Of a stretch of DNA of 64,000 nucleotides, positions 17,965-27,627 are shown piece after piece. How positions within the stretch are numbered: the first letter of the stretch is position 1; each line of letters begins with the position of its first letter. The notes under the pieces are model-generated. The model did no database searches and was not told the origin of the DNA. It saw nothing but the letters and a program-made list of their open reading frames with translations. The translations under genes and the position numbers were made by a program. This DNA comes from Pseudobutyrivibrio ruminis CF1b (GTDB lineage Bacteria; Bacillota; Clostridia; Lachnospirales; Lachnospiraceae): assembly GCF_000424005.1 (NCBI RefSeq), contig NZ_AUJB01000009.1, forward strand, positions 1-64,000, read 5' to 3'.

Positions 17965-20181
17965 TTACATCATCTCTGTGTCTTCCATTCTTTCTTCCAT
18001 ATAGTGATTGATGTCTTCAAATGGAATCTGAATAAGTAATCCAATTATTAAAGCCACAATCATAAACATTCCAAGACAGATGAAGTTTTTCAAATAATCA
18101 TATTCATACATTCCACATAAACATTCTCTAATCGCGTTGATTGCATAAGGGAATGGGAAGAATATGTATACCTTTTTAAAGAAATCTGGTAACAACTCAA
18201 TCGGATAAGTTCCAGAACTTCCTGCTATTTGTATAACTACGATTACAACAGATAAAGCTTTTCCTACATCTCCCCAAGTGACAACCAGTGAATAGATAAA
18301 TAGTGTAAATGTAGTTGCGATAACTGAGCCTGCAAGCATGAAATACCAAGGATGTACACACTGAATATGCAACAGGAATAAGTCTCCTACCACAATAATC
18401 ACTGCCTGCAATTGTCCTAATATCCAATAAAGGACATATCTTCCGAAGAATAATTGTCCTACGGACGCATCTGGATATTTACTCTTATCTGGTTTTACCT
18501 TGATGATAGCTGTAAGTATTAATGCTCCAACCCAAAATGCTAATGTTGAATAGAATGGCGCAACAGCGGAGCCATAATTTTCAATAGGGTAAACAGCCTC
18601 TGTTACAACATTAACTGGTGTAGAGAAGAATTTGCCATATGCATCCGGATCACCTGATAATGCATTAACTATCGCCTGAATTTTATCTCCATCACCAACT
18701 TTATCTACCTGATCTATAACTTCAAGAATTCGTCCGTTTATATATGCAATAGCCTCATTTGTTTTGTTAAGACTTGTATTTGCAGCATCTACAGTATTAT
18801 CAATAGCTGTAAACATAATCATTAGATTACCGAATGTGTCTCCAACCGAATTAAGCATACTGTTTGTGCTATTTAAATCATTTGTGAGATTATCAAGATT
18901 CTTATTAATCTTTGGAACCAGCTCATTATTGTATTTTGACTGTAAGCTATCTGTGTGTTTTTTTATTTCAGATACTTGTGCCTTTAAGTCTTCTTCCTTA
19001 TTCTTTGCTAAGTCTGTAGCAATGACTGGTCCTTTATTTATGATTTCTTCCTTGCCCCACTGAATTAACTCATCTGTGGCGTTCTTGATTTCATAGGCTT
19101 TTTTACCAGCATCAATATAATCGCCATAGCCTTTTGCTCTTAGTATATTCTCTAGTGCATTTATTTCCTCACTATAGTCATTGTAAGCTTGCTTTGCCTC
19201 ATTCTTAGCTATAGTCTCTGGATTAATTTGATCTAATGTAGCCTTTAACTGTCCAACATCCTTTGCTATATCAGCAAGATTAGTTGTTAATTCTTCAACA
19301 TTATTAGTAGCCTCTGCTGCTTTTAGTTTATTTTCCATATCTGCCAAAGTGCTGTTCATCACTTTAAGCATGTCGTTCACATCATTAGAATAACTATTAA
19401 GAGTAACCTCTGCATTGCTAGCTGTTTTTGCTGAATTCTTTACAGCATCAGCACTTTTTCTAGCCTGGTTTTTTAAATTATTTGCATCAGCCTTTGCCAC
19501 CTTAAGAGATTCTTGTAGCTTTGCATCGTTTTCTATGATTTTCTTTATTGTAATTTGCTGTTCAGTAAGATCTGCACTTAATTCTCTAAGGCTATCTACA
19601 GCTATGTTGATATCGTTATCTTCCTTGATTTCTTTCGAAACCTTTCCTGCACCTGAAACAACTTCACTTACAACCACTTCTGTAAAAGCTACGTTGATAT
19701 TATTCTGCAGTGATTGAACTACTGTATCTGATATCTTTGTTGCTACTGGATTTTTCTTTTGATTTTCATAGAAATGAAGAGTCGGACGTTCTACATCTTC
19801 AGTCAGAACATTGTACATGTTATAGGAAAAATCTTCATCAATAACAACTGCAGCATAATACTCTCCACTATTTACACCTTCTATAGCTTCGTCTGAAGAA
19901 TCTACAAACTGCCAATTAACCGCGGTGTTTTCATGAAGATTATCTATAATAGTATCTCCTTGATTATGATATTTACCCTCGTCGTCTGTATACCCCTTGT
20001 CCAAGGATACTGCTGCAAGCTTTAATGCACCTGTATTACCATAAGGATCCCAGTTAGAATATATATTAAACCAGGCATACAATGCTGGAAGAAAACATAT
20101 TCCAATTACTATTACCAGTGCAAAGAAATTTTTACACAGACTGATTATGTCATCAAAAAATATTTTTCTTATGTTTTTCAT
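17965..20181 (-). CDS. YhgE/Pip-family membrane protein (copy 2)
   Basis: A 738-residue paralogue of the gene at 15291-17462: an N-terminal helix, the YAWFNIYSNWDPYG signature, a long extracellular coiled-coil region (about 180-500) and a multi-helix C-terminal membrane domain with SGTYPIELLPDFF. The extracellular parts of the two copies differ much more than the membrane parts, suggesting distinct partners. It is the first gene of the three-gene group and lies 11 bases after the diguanylate cyclase gene, so may be co-transcribed with it. Confidence 0.88.
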   Translation of the reverse strand: MKNIRKIFFDDIISLCKNFFALVIVIGICFLPALYAWFNIYSNWDPYGNTGALKLAAVSLDKGYTDDEGKYHNQGDTIIDNLHENTAVNWQFVDSSDEAIEGVNSGEYYAAVVIDEDFSYNMYNVLTEDVERPTLHFYENQKKNPVATKISDTVVQSLQNNINVAFTEVVVSEVVSGAGKVSKEIKEDNDINIAVDSLRELSADLTEQQITIKKIIENDAKLQESLKVAKADANNLKNQARKSADAVKNSAKTASNAEVTLNSYSNDVNDMLKVMNSTLADMENKLKAAEATNNVEELTTNLADIAKDVGQLKATLDQINPETIAKNEAKQAYNDYSEEINALENILRAKGYGDYIDAGKKAYEIKNATDELIQWGKEEIINKGPVIATDLAKNKEEDLKAQVSEIKKHTDSLQSKYNNELVPKINKNLDNLTNDLNSTNSMLNSVGDTFGNLMIMFTAIDNTVDAANTSLNKTNEAIAYINGRILEVIDQVDKVGDGDKIQAIVNALSGDPDAYGKFFSTPVNVVTEAVYPIENYGSAVAPFYSTLAFWVGALILTAIIKVKPDKSKYPDASVGQLFFGRYVLYWILGQLQAVIIVVGDLFLLHIQCVHPWYFMLAGSVIATTFTLFIYSLVVTWGDVGKALSVVIVVIQIAGSSGTYPIELLPDFFKKVYIFFPFPYAINAIRECLCGMYEYDYLKNFICLGMFMIVALIIGLLIQIPFEDINHYMEERMEDTEMM

Positions 20182-20192
20182 ACCTATTCCCT

Positions 20193-21803
20193 TTAATTTA
20201 ATTCTTCAGCATTGCATATTTTTATATTATTTCTGCTCTGCTGCTTTACTTCATATAGCATTTTATCTGCACCCTGCAGATACGCAAAAAAGCTGTCACT
20301 GCTATTTGGAATGCCCCAGCAAATTCCCTGAGAAATCGTTACTCGATTGTCTGTAAGGGAAAATTTGTGTTCTACGTTGGCATTATAAATGCGGCGACGC
20401 AATTCACTGGCTTTTTCCATTGATTCTCTTGATGTCAAACCCTCATAGATGATTACGAACTCATCTCCACCGTACCTTGAAACAAAGAGATTCTCCTCGG
20501 CAGCCATACTAATTAGAGTATTTGCTATAAATCTAATACAATCATCGCCTGCCTGATGTCCGTAGTTATCATTAAACTGTTTAAAGAAATCTATATCCAA
20601 TATTTCAACAGCTATGCTTGTATTATTCTTTTTTGCACGTTCAAAAGATTCGTCACTATACTCATTTAACTTTAATCTATTATACATCCCTGTTAATGGG
20701 TCTGTCTCTGAACGTTTTTGCAAAAATGTATTCTCTTCCTCTACTTTTTTATTGATTTGTGTAAGCTCGATATACGAATTACGCATAACAATCATGTCGC
20801 TTACCATCAATCTGTTTTCTCTCTCCATAAATTCTGAGAGCTCGAAAAATAAAACAGAGGCGATTTTGTATTCCTCTATCTGTCCAACTCGACGATAGTA
20901 TCTGATTTTCAGGGTCAAAAGCTTACGTTCAAGATTTTTAATCAAGGTATACTTGGTCAAATCATCAAGAACCATATATGCCTTAAAGAAATCATCGTAT
21001 TTTCCAGTAGAAAGAAGCATATCGAGATAATCGTAAAAATCATCGAATACGTCCATAATAGGCATATTTCCACTGGTATGAATATTTACCATGTCAACCC
21101 AGTAATCTCTTGTTTCTTCTTCACCGATGGCATTATGAACCCGGGCAAAAAAGCAGTAGATTACAATCTTATCCATATCCTGAAGATATGGGATACATTC
21201 TGTTTTTAATTTCTTCTCGATTTCAAGATAATTTACTCTAGAATCCAGCTTAAGATAAGCCCTTCCAAGGCCTAAGAGAACAGCAGTAAGATTCTCTAAA
21301 AATCCTTCCATATTCCTGTGCTCATTAATATATGCATAAGCTATTTCAATATGGGATATAGCTTTATTAAATTCTTCAATGTTGAGATAAAGTGAACCCA
21401 GATTAAGATGGATTATCCATTCAATATCCGGAAGTGTATAATCCTGGCATATGCTAATAGCCTTGATGAAATAATCAAGGGCAAATGGGGCATTACCTCG
21501 GTTAAGAGATACGATACCCAGCATATTATTGGCCATAGCAACATAGCTCCATTCTTTTGCGTTTTCCAATGGAGCTATAGATGCGCTCATTTGGGAATAA
21601 AAATTAGATGCGTCGTTAAGAAGATAATATGTTTCGCCTTTTGAAAAATAAGCATAACCCACCAAGGCATCGTCTTTCATGCTATTTCCGTAAGACAACA
21701 GACGATCACAAGCTGAAATCAATGCCGATGAGTCTTTTCCCCTATTTTTTTGAATCTCCCCTATGAGAAGCTGGACTTCTCTGTTGTAGGTCAGGACATC
21801 CAT
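20193..21803 (-). CDS. TPR-GGDEF diguanylate cyclase
   Basis: A 536-residue soluble protein. Residues about 1-350 are helical repeats of TPR type (e.g. MANNMLGIVSLNRGNAPFALDYF), a likely protein-interaction sensor. The C-terminal GGDEF domain (about 365-530) begins DPLTGMYNRLKLNEY and has an intact active site RYGGDEF plus the metal-binding DIDFFKQFNDNYGH, so cyclic-di-GMP synthesis is expected. The RxxD inhibitory site normally just before GGDEF is absent (AAEENLFVS), suggesting no classical product inhibition. There is no membrane segment. It may share a transcript with the YhgE genes. Confidence 0.9.
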   Translation of the reverse strand: MDVLTYNREVQLLIGEIQKNRGKDSSALISACDRLLSYGNSMKDDALVGYAYFSKGETYYLLNDASNFYSQMSASIAPLENAKEWSYVAMANNMLGIVSLNRGNAPFALDYFIKAISICQDYTLPDIEWIIHLNLGSLYLNIEEFNKAISHIEIAYAYINEHRNMEGFLENLTAVLLGLGRAYLKLDSRVNYLEIEKKLKTECIPYLQDMDKIVIYCFFARVHNAIGEEETRDYWVDMVNIHTSGNMPIMDVFDDFYDYLDMLLSTGKYDDFFKAYMVLDDLTKYTLIKNLERKLLTLKIRYYRRVGQIEEYKIASVLFFELSEFMERENRLMVSDMIVMRNSYIELTQINKKVEEENTFLQKRSETDPLTGMYNRLKLNEYSDESFERAKKNNTSIAVEILDIDFFKQFNDNYGHQAGDDCIRFIANTLISMAAEENLFVSRYGGDEFVIIYEGLTSRESMEKASELRRRIYNANVEHKFSLTDNRVTISQGICWGIPNSSDSFFAYLQGADKMLYEVKQQSRNNIKICNAEELN

Positions 21804-21831
21804 AAATACCCAACCCCCCTGTTGTGTATTG

Positions 21832-22686
21832 TTACATCTCTTTCAAGATGTTAGTAAGCCTAGCAAAATCCTCTAAAGATAAACTTTCTCCTCTGACTGT
21901 TGGAATAAAACCTGCCTTTGCAATAGCCTCTGCAATCTGTTCCTTTGAATAGTGAAGACCATTGCTTAATCCATTTTGAAGAGTCTTTCTTCTCTGATTG
22001 AAAGAAGCTCTAATAATCTGGAACAAAAGCTTTTCATCACATTCCACTGGTGGATTGTTGTGACACTTAAGTGTGATGACTGTGCTTGTAACCTTTGGCT
22101 GTGGCATGAAGCAGCTTGGTGGTGCATCACATACTATTTGTGGATTAGAGTAGTACTGAACAGCGAGAGAGAGGGCACCGTATTCCTTTGAACCAGGGCC
22201 TTCCTGCATTCTGTCAGCTACTTCCTTTTGAATCATGATTGTTATTGATTCCAGAGGAACATGGCTTTCAAATAATCCCATGATAATAGGTGTGGTGATG
22301 TAGTATGGAAGATTGGCTACTACCTTAATAGGCTTTCCTCCATTCTTTTCTTCAGCCAGTGCCTTAATATCTACTTTTAAAATATCCTGATTGATTACAG
22401 ACCAATTTTTATAAGTTGAGAGAGTATCATCAAGGATTGGAATAAGAGTTTTATCAATCTCTACTGCAACAACCTCTCTGGCCTCCTCGCAAAGGCGCTG
22501 GGTCATTGTGCCGATACCAGGACCAATCTCAAGGACGAAATCATCCTTTGTGATACCTGCTGCTTCAATGATATTATCAAGAATATTGCCATCTATTAAG
22601 AAGTTCTGGCCGTATTTCTTCTGGAAAGAAAAGCCATGAGCTTCCAAAACAGCCTTTGTATAAGTTGGATTACTTAAATATGCCAT
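21832..22686 (-). CDS. rsmA: 16S rRNA dimethyladenosine transferase RsmA
   Basis: A 284-residue SAM-dependent methyltransferase that dimethylates the two adjacent adenosines at the 3' end of 16S rRNA (KsgA). Motifs present: KKYGQNFLID, SAM-binding LEIGPGIGTMT, and the catalytic NLPYYITTPII. The C-terminal helical domain follows (about 200-284). It begins 2 bases after the tatD stop, a common Firmicutes pairing (metG-tatD-rsmA) seen here in full. Confidence 0.96.
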   Translation of the reverse strand: MAYLSNPTYTKAVLEAHGFSFQKKYGQNFLIDGNILDNIIEAAGITKDDFVLEIGPGIGTMTQRLCEEAREVVAVEIDKTLIPILDDTLSTYKNWSVINQDILKVDIKALAEEKNGGKPIKVVANLPYYITTPIIMGLFESHVPLESITIMIQKEVADRMQEGPGSKEYGALSLAVQYYSNPQIVCDAPPSCFMPQPKVTSTVITLKCHNNPPVECDEKLLFQIIRASFNQRRKTLQNGLSNGLHYSKEQIAEAIAKAGFIPTVRGESLSLEDFARLTNILKEM

Positions 22687-22688
22687 TA

Positions 22689-23474
22689 TTAATTCCTTTT
22701 TGCTTTTGAATATATTCTAAGAGCGTTCTCATAGGTAATACGTTCTACCTCTTCAACTGTAACACCCTTTAATTCCGCGATTTTTTCGGCCACATAGCTC
22801 AAATAAATAGAGGAATTGCGACTTCCTCTGTGTGGTTCCGGTGCCATGTATGGACAGTCTGTTTCAAGTACAATGCTTTCAAGTGGAATAGCTTTCACTG
22901 TCTCTACAATCTTCTTGCCATTTTTGAAGGTAATAACACCTCCAACTCCAATATACCACCCCATTTTTACATATTCTAGGGCGATTTCTTTAGAATAGGA
23001 GTAGCAGTGTACAATACCTTTATTTTCCTGGGTATTATACCTCATAATTGTGTTTAAAGTGTCTTCTGCGGCGTCTCTTGAATGGATAACTACTGGAAGA
23101 TTAACCTCTTTTGCTATTTCCAGCTGTCGATCGAACCATTCTCTTTGCTTGGCTCTGCCTTCCTCATCCTTTACCCAGTAGTAATCGAGACCTATTTCAC
23201 CAATAGCCACAACTTTTGGATTAGATGCATTGGCTTTAATCCAGTCTAAATTTTCCTGTGTCATATCATCCATTTCTTCTGGATGAATGCCAAGTGCTGC
23301 ATAGACATTATCGTATTCTTCAGCAAGCTTAAGACTGTCTTTACAACCTCTGAAGCTTGCGCCTATGTTTACAATATTTCCAATATTATTTTCTCTCAAT
23401 AAATGAGAAAGAAGTTCGACTCTATCCTGGTCGAACTTCTCATCATCATAATGAGCATGTGTCTCAAAAATCAT
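22689..23474 (-). CDS. TatD family metal-dependent hydrolase
   Basis: A 261-residue TIM-barrel metal hydrolase, likely a 3'-5' DNA/RNA exonuclease as known for TatD. Metal ligands are visible: HAHYDDEKFD near the start (HxH), GEIGLDYYW (Glu), VIHSRDA (His), HCYSYS (His) and ETDCPYMAPEPHRG (Asp). The order metG-tatD-rsmA is typical. A 110-base gap with a hairpin separates it from metG. Confidence 0.93.
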   Translation of the reverse strand: MIFETHAHYDDEKFDQDRVELLSHLLRENNIGNIVNIGASFRGCKDSLKLAEEYDNVYAALGIHPEEMDDMTQENLDWIKANASNPKVVAIGEIGLDYYWVKDEEGRAKQREWFDRQLEIAKEVNLPVVIHSRDAAEDTLNTIMRYNTQENKGIVHCYSYSKEIALEYVKMGWYIGVGGVITFKNGKKIVETVKAIPLESIVLETDCPYMAPEPHRGSRNSSIYLSYVAEKIAELKGVTVEEVERITYENALRIYSKAKRN

Positions 23475-23584
23475 ATGACTATCTCCCGCCTGTTACACAT
23501 ACAATCCTAAATATTGCTTTCAGTCACTAGATGTTCCTTTCAGCAACATTTAGAGATTGTCTGCTACAGGCTATTTAAAATTTA

Positions 23585-25555
23585 CTAACAGATTTCGGCA
23601 CCTGCTGGCATCGCATTCTCTGGTGTCATGAGTGAGAGATTACCCTCAGCATCCTCTGCACAAAGAAGCATACCCTCTGATAATACACCTGCAAGCTTAG
23701 CTGGCTTAAGGTTTACAAGAACCATAACCTTCTTTCCAACCATCTCTTCTGGTGTGTACTGCTTTCTAATTCCTGAAACAATCTGCTTTGTCTGAGAACC
23801 AATCTTTACCTGTGAGCAAAGAAGCTTCTTAGAACCCTTAACAGCCTCGCATGCAACAATCTTTCCTACCTGGAACTGCATCTTCATGAAATCATCGAAA
23901 GTTATCTCTGGCTTAGCCTCGATATCGATGCCTTCCTCCTCATCATCAGCCTCCTCTGGCTGTGCTGGATGAAGCTCAGCAACCTTTGCCATTACCTCAT
24001 CAAGGTCAAGACGAGCGAAGAGAATCTCAGGTGTCTCTGTAACCTTTCCACCATTTGGATAGTGACCAAATGTAGAAAGCTCATCGTAAGGAATCTCCTT
24101 TGTTCCAATCTGAGCAAGAATCTTCTCAGATGTCTCAGGCATAAATGCCTTGAGGAGAGTAGCACCAATTGAAATACCCTCTACAAGGTTATAAAGAACA
24201 GTAGCAAGTCTGTCCTGCTTTGCCTCGTCCTTTGCAAGTGCCCATGGCATTGTCTCATCGATATATTTATTACATCTCTTGAAGAGATTGAAGATTTCTG
24301 TGATAGCGTCAGCAACACGAAGATCTGCCATCTTCTTTTCAACTGCTGAAACTGTACCTGTAACTACAGCCTTAAGATCTGCATCTACGTCCTCAGCTAC
24401 ACCCTTATCCTCTACAACGCCACCGAAGTACTTGTTGCTCATAGAGATTGTACGGTTTACAAGGTTACCAAGTGTGTTTGCAAGGTCTGAGTTAACACGC
24501 TCAACCATAAGTGGCCATGAGATAGCACCATCGTTTTCGAATGGCATCTCGTGAAGAACGAAGTATCTAACAGCATCTACACCGAAGAAATCAACGAGCT
24601 CATCTGCGTAGATAACATTTCCTTTAGACTTAGACATCTTGTCATCTCCACCATCAGCAGCCTTAGTAAGAAGCCATGGATGACCAAATACCTGCTTTGG
24701 AAGTGGAAGATCAAGAGCCATAAGGAAAATAGGCCAGTAAATTGTATGGAAGCGGATAATATCCTTTCCGATAAGGTGAAGGTCTGCTGGCCAAAGTGCC
24801 TTGAACTGGTCTGTAGACTCACCGTCACACTCATATCCAATACCAGTGATATAGTTTGTAAGGGCATCAAGCCATACATATACAACGTGCTTTGGATCGA
24901 AATCTACTGGGATACCCCATGTAAATGATGTACGGCTAACACAAAGATCCTGAAGACCTGGAAGTAAGAAGTTGTTCATCATCTCGTTCTTACGTGATAC
25001 AGGCTGAATGAACTCAGGATGTGTGTTGATGTATTCAATAAGCTTATCTGCATATTTGCTCATCTTGAAGAAGTAAGCTTCTTCCTTAGCTGGCTGAACC
25101 TCACGACCGCAGTCTGGGCACTTGCCATCTACAAGCTGTGACTCAGTCCAGAAAGACTCACATGGTGTACAGTAAAGTCCTTCGTAAGAAGACTTATAGA
25201 TATCGCCCTTATCATAGAGCTTTTTGAAAATCTTCTTAACCTGCTTCTCATGATCCTCATCTGTTGTACGGATGAACTTGTCATAAGATGTGTTCATTAA
25301 ATCCCAGATATTTCTAACCTGGCCAGAAATGTTATCTACAAATTCCTTTGGTGTAACGCCTGCTTCTGCAGCCTTAAGCTCGATTTTCTGACCGTGCTCA
25401 TCTGTACCAGTCTGGAAGAAAACGTCATACCCTTCCTGTCGACGGAAGCGTGCGATACTATCTGCAAGGACAATTTCGTATGTGTTTCCAATATGTGGCT
25501 TACCTGATGTGTAAGCAATGGCTGTTGTAATGTAATAATTCCCTTTGTTGCCCAT
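23585..25555 (-). CDS. metG: Methionyl-tRNA synthetase
   Basis: A 656-residue class I synthetase. The HIGH-type site reads HIGN in TSGKPHIGNTYE and the second signature is KMSKSKGN. The zinc knuckle is CTPCESFW...CPDCGR with four Cys. The C-terminal tRNA-binding/dimerisation domain (about 550-656, FMKMQFQVGKI to the end) is present, as in most MetG2 proteins. An acidic linker (about 525-545) joins the parts. AGGAGTT precedes the ATG. No T-box leader is present; the gene lies 12 bases after a zinc-ribbon gene. Confidence 0.97.
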   Translation of the reverse strand: MGNKGNYYITTAIAYTSGKPHIGNTYEIVLADSIARFRRQEGYDVFFQTGTDEHGQKIELKAAEAGVTPKEFVDNISGQVRNIWDLMNTSYDKFIRTTDEDHEKQVKKIFKKLYDKGDIYKSSYEGLYCTPCESFWTESQLVDGKCPDCGREVQPAKEEAYFFKMSKYADKLIEYINTHPEFIQPVSRKNEMMNNFLLPGLQDLCVSRTSFTWGIPVDFDPKHVVYVWLDALTNYITGIGYECDGESTDQFKALWPADLHLIGKDIIRFHTIYWPIFLMALDLPLPKQVFGHPWLLTKAADGGDDKMSKSKGNVIYADELVDFFGVDAVRYFVLHEMPFENDGAISWPLMVERVNSDLANTLGNLVNRTISMSNKYFGGVVEDKGVAEDVDADLKAVVTGTVSAVEKKMADLRVADAITEIFNLFKRCNKYIDETMPWALAKDEAKQDRLATVLYNLVEGISIGATLLKAFMPETSEKILAQIGTKEIPYDELSTFGHYPNGGKVTETPEILFARLDLDEVMAKVAELHPAQPEEADDEEEGIDIEAKPEITFDDFMKMQFQVGKIVACEAVKGSKKLLCSQVKIGSQTKQIVSGIRKQYTPEEMVGKKVMVLVNLKPAKLAGVLSEGMLLCAEDAEGNLSLMTPENAMPAGAEIC

Positions 25556-25567
25556 TTCTAATAACTC

Positions 25568-25924
25568 CTACTCTTCAAATATATCATCTATTTTCTCTCC
25601 GCAAGCACTACAGAATCTGGAACCCTCTTTAACCATGGCTCCGCATTTAGGGCAGGCCATTCCGCCCTTTTTCTGCATAATTTCTTCAGAGATTTCTTTT
25701 ATTCTAAGGACTACGGCTGTGATTTCTTTGATGTCCTCATCATCCTCGTCCTTATGTGCTTCATAATATTTCTTACCAAGCTTTTCATAAAGCTTGATTA
25801 ATTCTGCTTCTTTTAGCTTTTTGTCGTACTGGAGCTTGGTCATGTCTCCTGCATTCTGAGCCATTTTTCCAAGGTCTTTAGTGGTGTTAACAATGTTATC
25901 TGATAATTCATCAAAAAATCCCAT
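25568..25924 (-). CDS. Zinc-ribbon domain protein
   Basis: A 118-residue protein from the ATG at 25924, preceded by AGAAGGAGG (the reading frame extends 6 codons further but through the ribosome-binding site). Residues about 1-75 are a helical charged domain (MGFFDELSDNIVNTTKDLGKM). The C-terminus is a zinc ribbon with two CxxC pairs, CPKCG and CSACG. Similar small proteins are common in Lachnospiraceae and of unknown function. It is 12 bases upstream of metG. Confidence 0.75.
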   Translation of the reverse strand: MGFFDELSDNIVNTTKDLGKMAQNAGDMTKLQYDKKLKEAELIKLYEKLGKKYYEAHKDEDDEDIKEITAVVLRIKEISEEIMQKKGGMACPKCGAMVKEGSRFCSACGEKIDDIFEE

Positions 25925-26011
25925 AGGTGACCTCCTTCTCAAAACGTTACAACCCCTTTAAACCTTTTGATTTTAACATAACAACTGACTTTTTACCACC
26001 ATTAGCGGGCT

Positions 26012-27001
26012 CTACATAACACCGCCATCACGAATGATAATATAAGCTAAATATCCAAAATAAAGTGCAAGCATAATCACACCCTGGAATCTTGATAAAT
26101 TCTTTTTCACAACGCACATGAGCCATACAATTGCTGAAAATACAACAAGGAGAACGGCATCAATAGCATTTACAGTAAGATAATCAAGTGGTGAGATAGC
26201 AGCAGCTGTACCTAAAATCAATAAAATATTAAAGATATTAGAACCAACTACATTTCCGATAGCCATATCAAGAGCATTCTTTCTGGCTGCAACAATTGAT
26301 GTAACAAGCTCTGGAAGAGATGTTCCAAGTGCCACAATTGTAAGACCTACAAGTGTCTCTGACATGCCAAATTTAAGTGCGAGAGTAGTACATGAATCTA
26401 CAACCCAGTCACCACCAAACTTGATAGCAACAGCACCACCGATAATATAAACAATACATCTCCATACTGGGAGATCTTCGATTTCATTTTCTACATCAAT
26501 CTCTGCCTCAAGAGCTGCTTCTTTACGAGACTTCTTTGCTGAACAAAGCATTGAAAGAAGGAAGATGATAAATGCTACAAGGAGAATAAGACCATCTACA
26601 TGTCCAACCTCGTTTCCAATAAGACCCATTACCATAAGTGCTAAAGCACAGCCTACAGAAAATGGAAAATCTTTTTTGATTGTATCTTCACTAACATCTA
26701 GCACAGAGAACAGTGCACAGCTACCTAATACAACCAATAGATTGAAAATGTTGGAACCTACAACATTTCCGATGGCAAGCTGATTGCTTCCTGCAAGAGA
26801 AGCTGTAACAGATACTGAAAGCTCTGGAAGAGAAGTACCCATTGCAACTATTGTCATACCAATAATAAGGGGAGGAACGTGAAGCTTGTTTGCTACAGCA
26901 GAAGCTCCTTCAACAAAGAAATCTGCTCCCTTAATCAAAAATACAAATCCTACAACCAAGAGGATTAAAGCTCCTGGTATGGTCTGAAAAAATGCTGTCA
27001 T
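26012..27001 (-). CDS. Calcium/sodium antiporter (CaCA family, YrbG-like)
   Basis: A 329-residue membrane protein made of two inverted repeats. Each has the alpha-repeat signature: GTSLPELSVSVTASLAGSNQ / GNVVGSNIFNLLV near residues 50-85 and GTSLPELVTSIVAA / GNVVGSNIFNILL near 225-260. This is the K+-independent Na+/Ca2+ exchanger fold with about ten helices. A hydrophilic acidic loop (about 155-175) separates the halves. It lies 9 bases after mntP, suggesting joint cation homeostasis. Confidence 0.9.
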   Translation of the reverse strand: MTAFFQTIPGALILLVVGFVFLIKGADFFVEGASAVANKLHVPPLIIGMTIVAMGTSLPELSVSVTASLAGSNQLAIGNVVGSNIFNLLVVLGSCALFSVLDVSEDTIKKDFPFSVGCALALMVMGLIGNEVGHVDGLILLVAFIIFLLSMLCSAKKSRKEAALEAEIDVENEIEDLPVWRCIVYIIGGAVAIKFGGDWVVDSCTTLALKFGMSETLVGLTIVALGTSLPELVTSIVAARKNALDMAIGNVVGSNIFNILLILGTAAAISPLDYLTVNAIDAVLLVVFSAIVWLMCVVKKNLSRFQGVIMLALYFGYLAYIIIRDGGVM

Positions 27002-27010
27002 TTTGGCCTC

Positions 27011-27601
27011 CTAAAATCCAAGTGTGATTCCCATTGTATGCTCAAGAAGAATCTTTACACCCAGGAATATTAAAATAATACCACCTAAAAGCTGCGCTTT
27101 TGCCTTATATCTGTCTCCAAATATATTTCCAACATAAACACCGCCTGAAGATATAACAAATGTTGTTACACCTATGATTGCTATAGCTCTAAGTATATTG
27201 AAATTCTCTTCAAAAGAAAAGGTCACTCCACAGGCAAGTGCATCGATACTTGTTGCGATAGCGAGAAGAGTAAGTTCCTTAAAATCAAGAGGTGGATCCA
27301 TCTCCTCTACACAATCTTTATCTTTCCACTCTTTGATAGCATCTACAACCATTTTTCCACCAACATATAGAAGCAAAATGAAGGCAATCCAATGATCATA
27401 TGCAACTATCTTCTTTGCAAAAGTAGTGCCAAGCGCCCATCCAATTAAAGGCATTAATGCCTGAAATCCTCCAAAAAACAGCGCAATTACAAACATCTGT
27501 CTTTTGTTTACCTTTCTCATAGCAAGACCTTTGCAAATAGCTACTGCAAAAGCATCCATCGAAAGACCTACTCCTAAGAGTAATATGTCCAATAAACTCA
27601 T
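27011..27601 (-). CDS. mntP: Manganese efflux pump MntP
   Basis: A 196-residue six-helix membrane protein of the MntP family. Two internal repeats carry the conserved GVGLSMDAFAVAICKG and AIATSIDALACGVTFSF motifs with the Asp residues needed for Mn2+ transport, and GFQALMPLIGW between them. The 26-base gap upstream leaves no room for a yybP-ykoY Mn riboswitch. Confidence 0.92.
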   Translation of the reverse strand: MSLLDILLLGVGLSMDAFAVAICKGLAMRKVNKRQMFVIALFFGGFQALMPLIGWALGTTFAKKIVAYDHWIAFILLLYVGGKMVVDAIKEWKDKDCVEEMDPPLDFKELTLLAIATSIDALACGVTFSFEENFNILRAIAIIGVTTFVISSGGVYVGNIFGDRYKAKAQLLGGIILIFLGVKILLEHTMGITLGF

Positions 27602-27627
27602 TAATAAACTCCTTTTATTGCATTATA

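Noticed and set aside
25556-25567. T-box leaders for metG and tyrS
   Set aside because: The gaps upstream (12 and about 50 bases) are too short, and no AGGGTGGNACCGCG-type T-box sequence is present.
27602-27627. Mn riboswitch upstream of mntP
   Set aside because: Only 26 bases separate mntP from the preceding gene.
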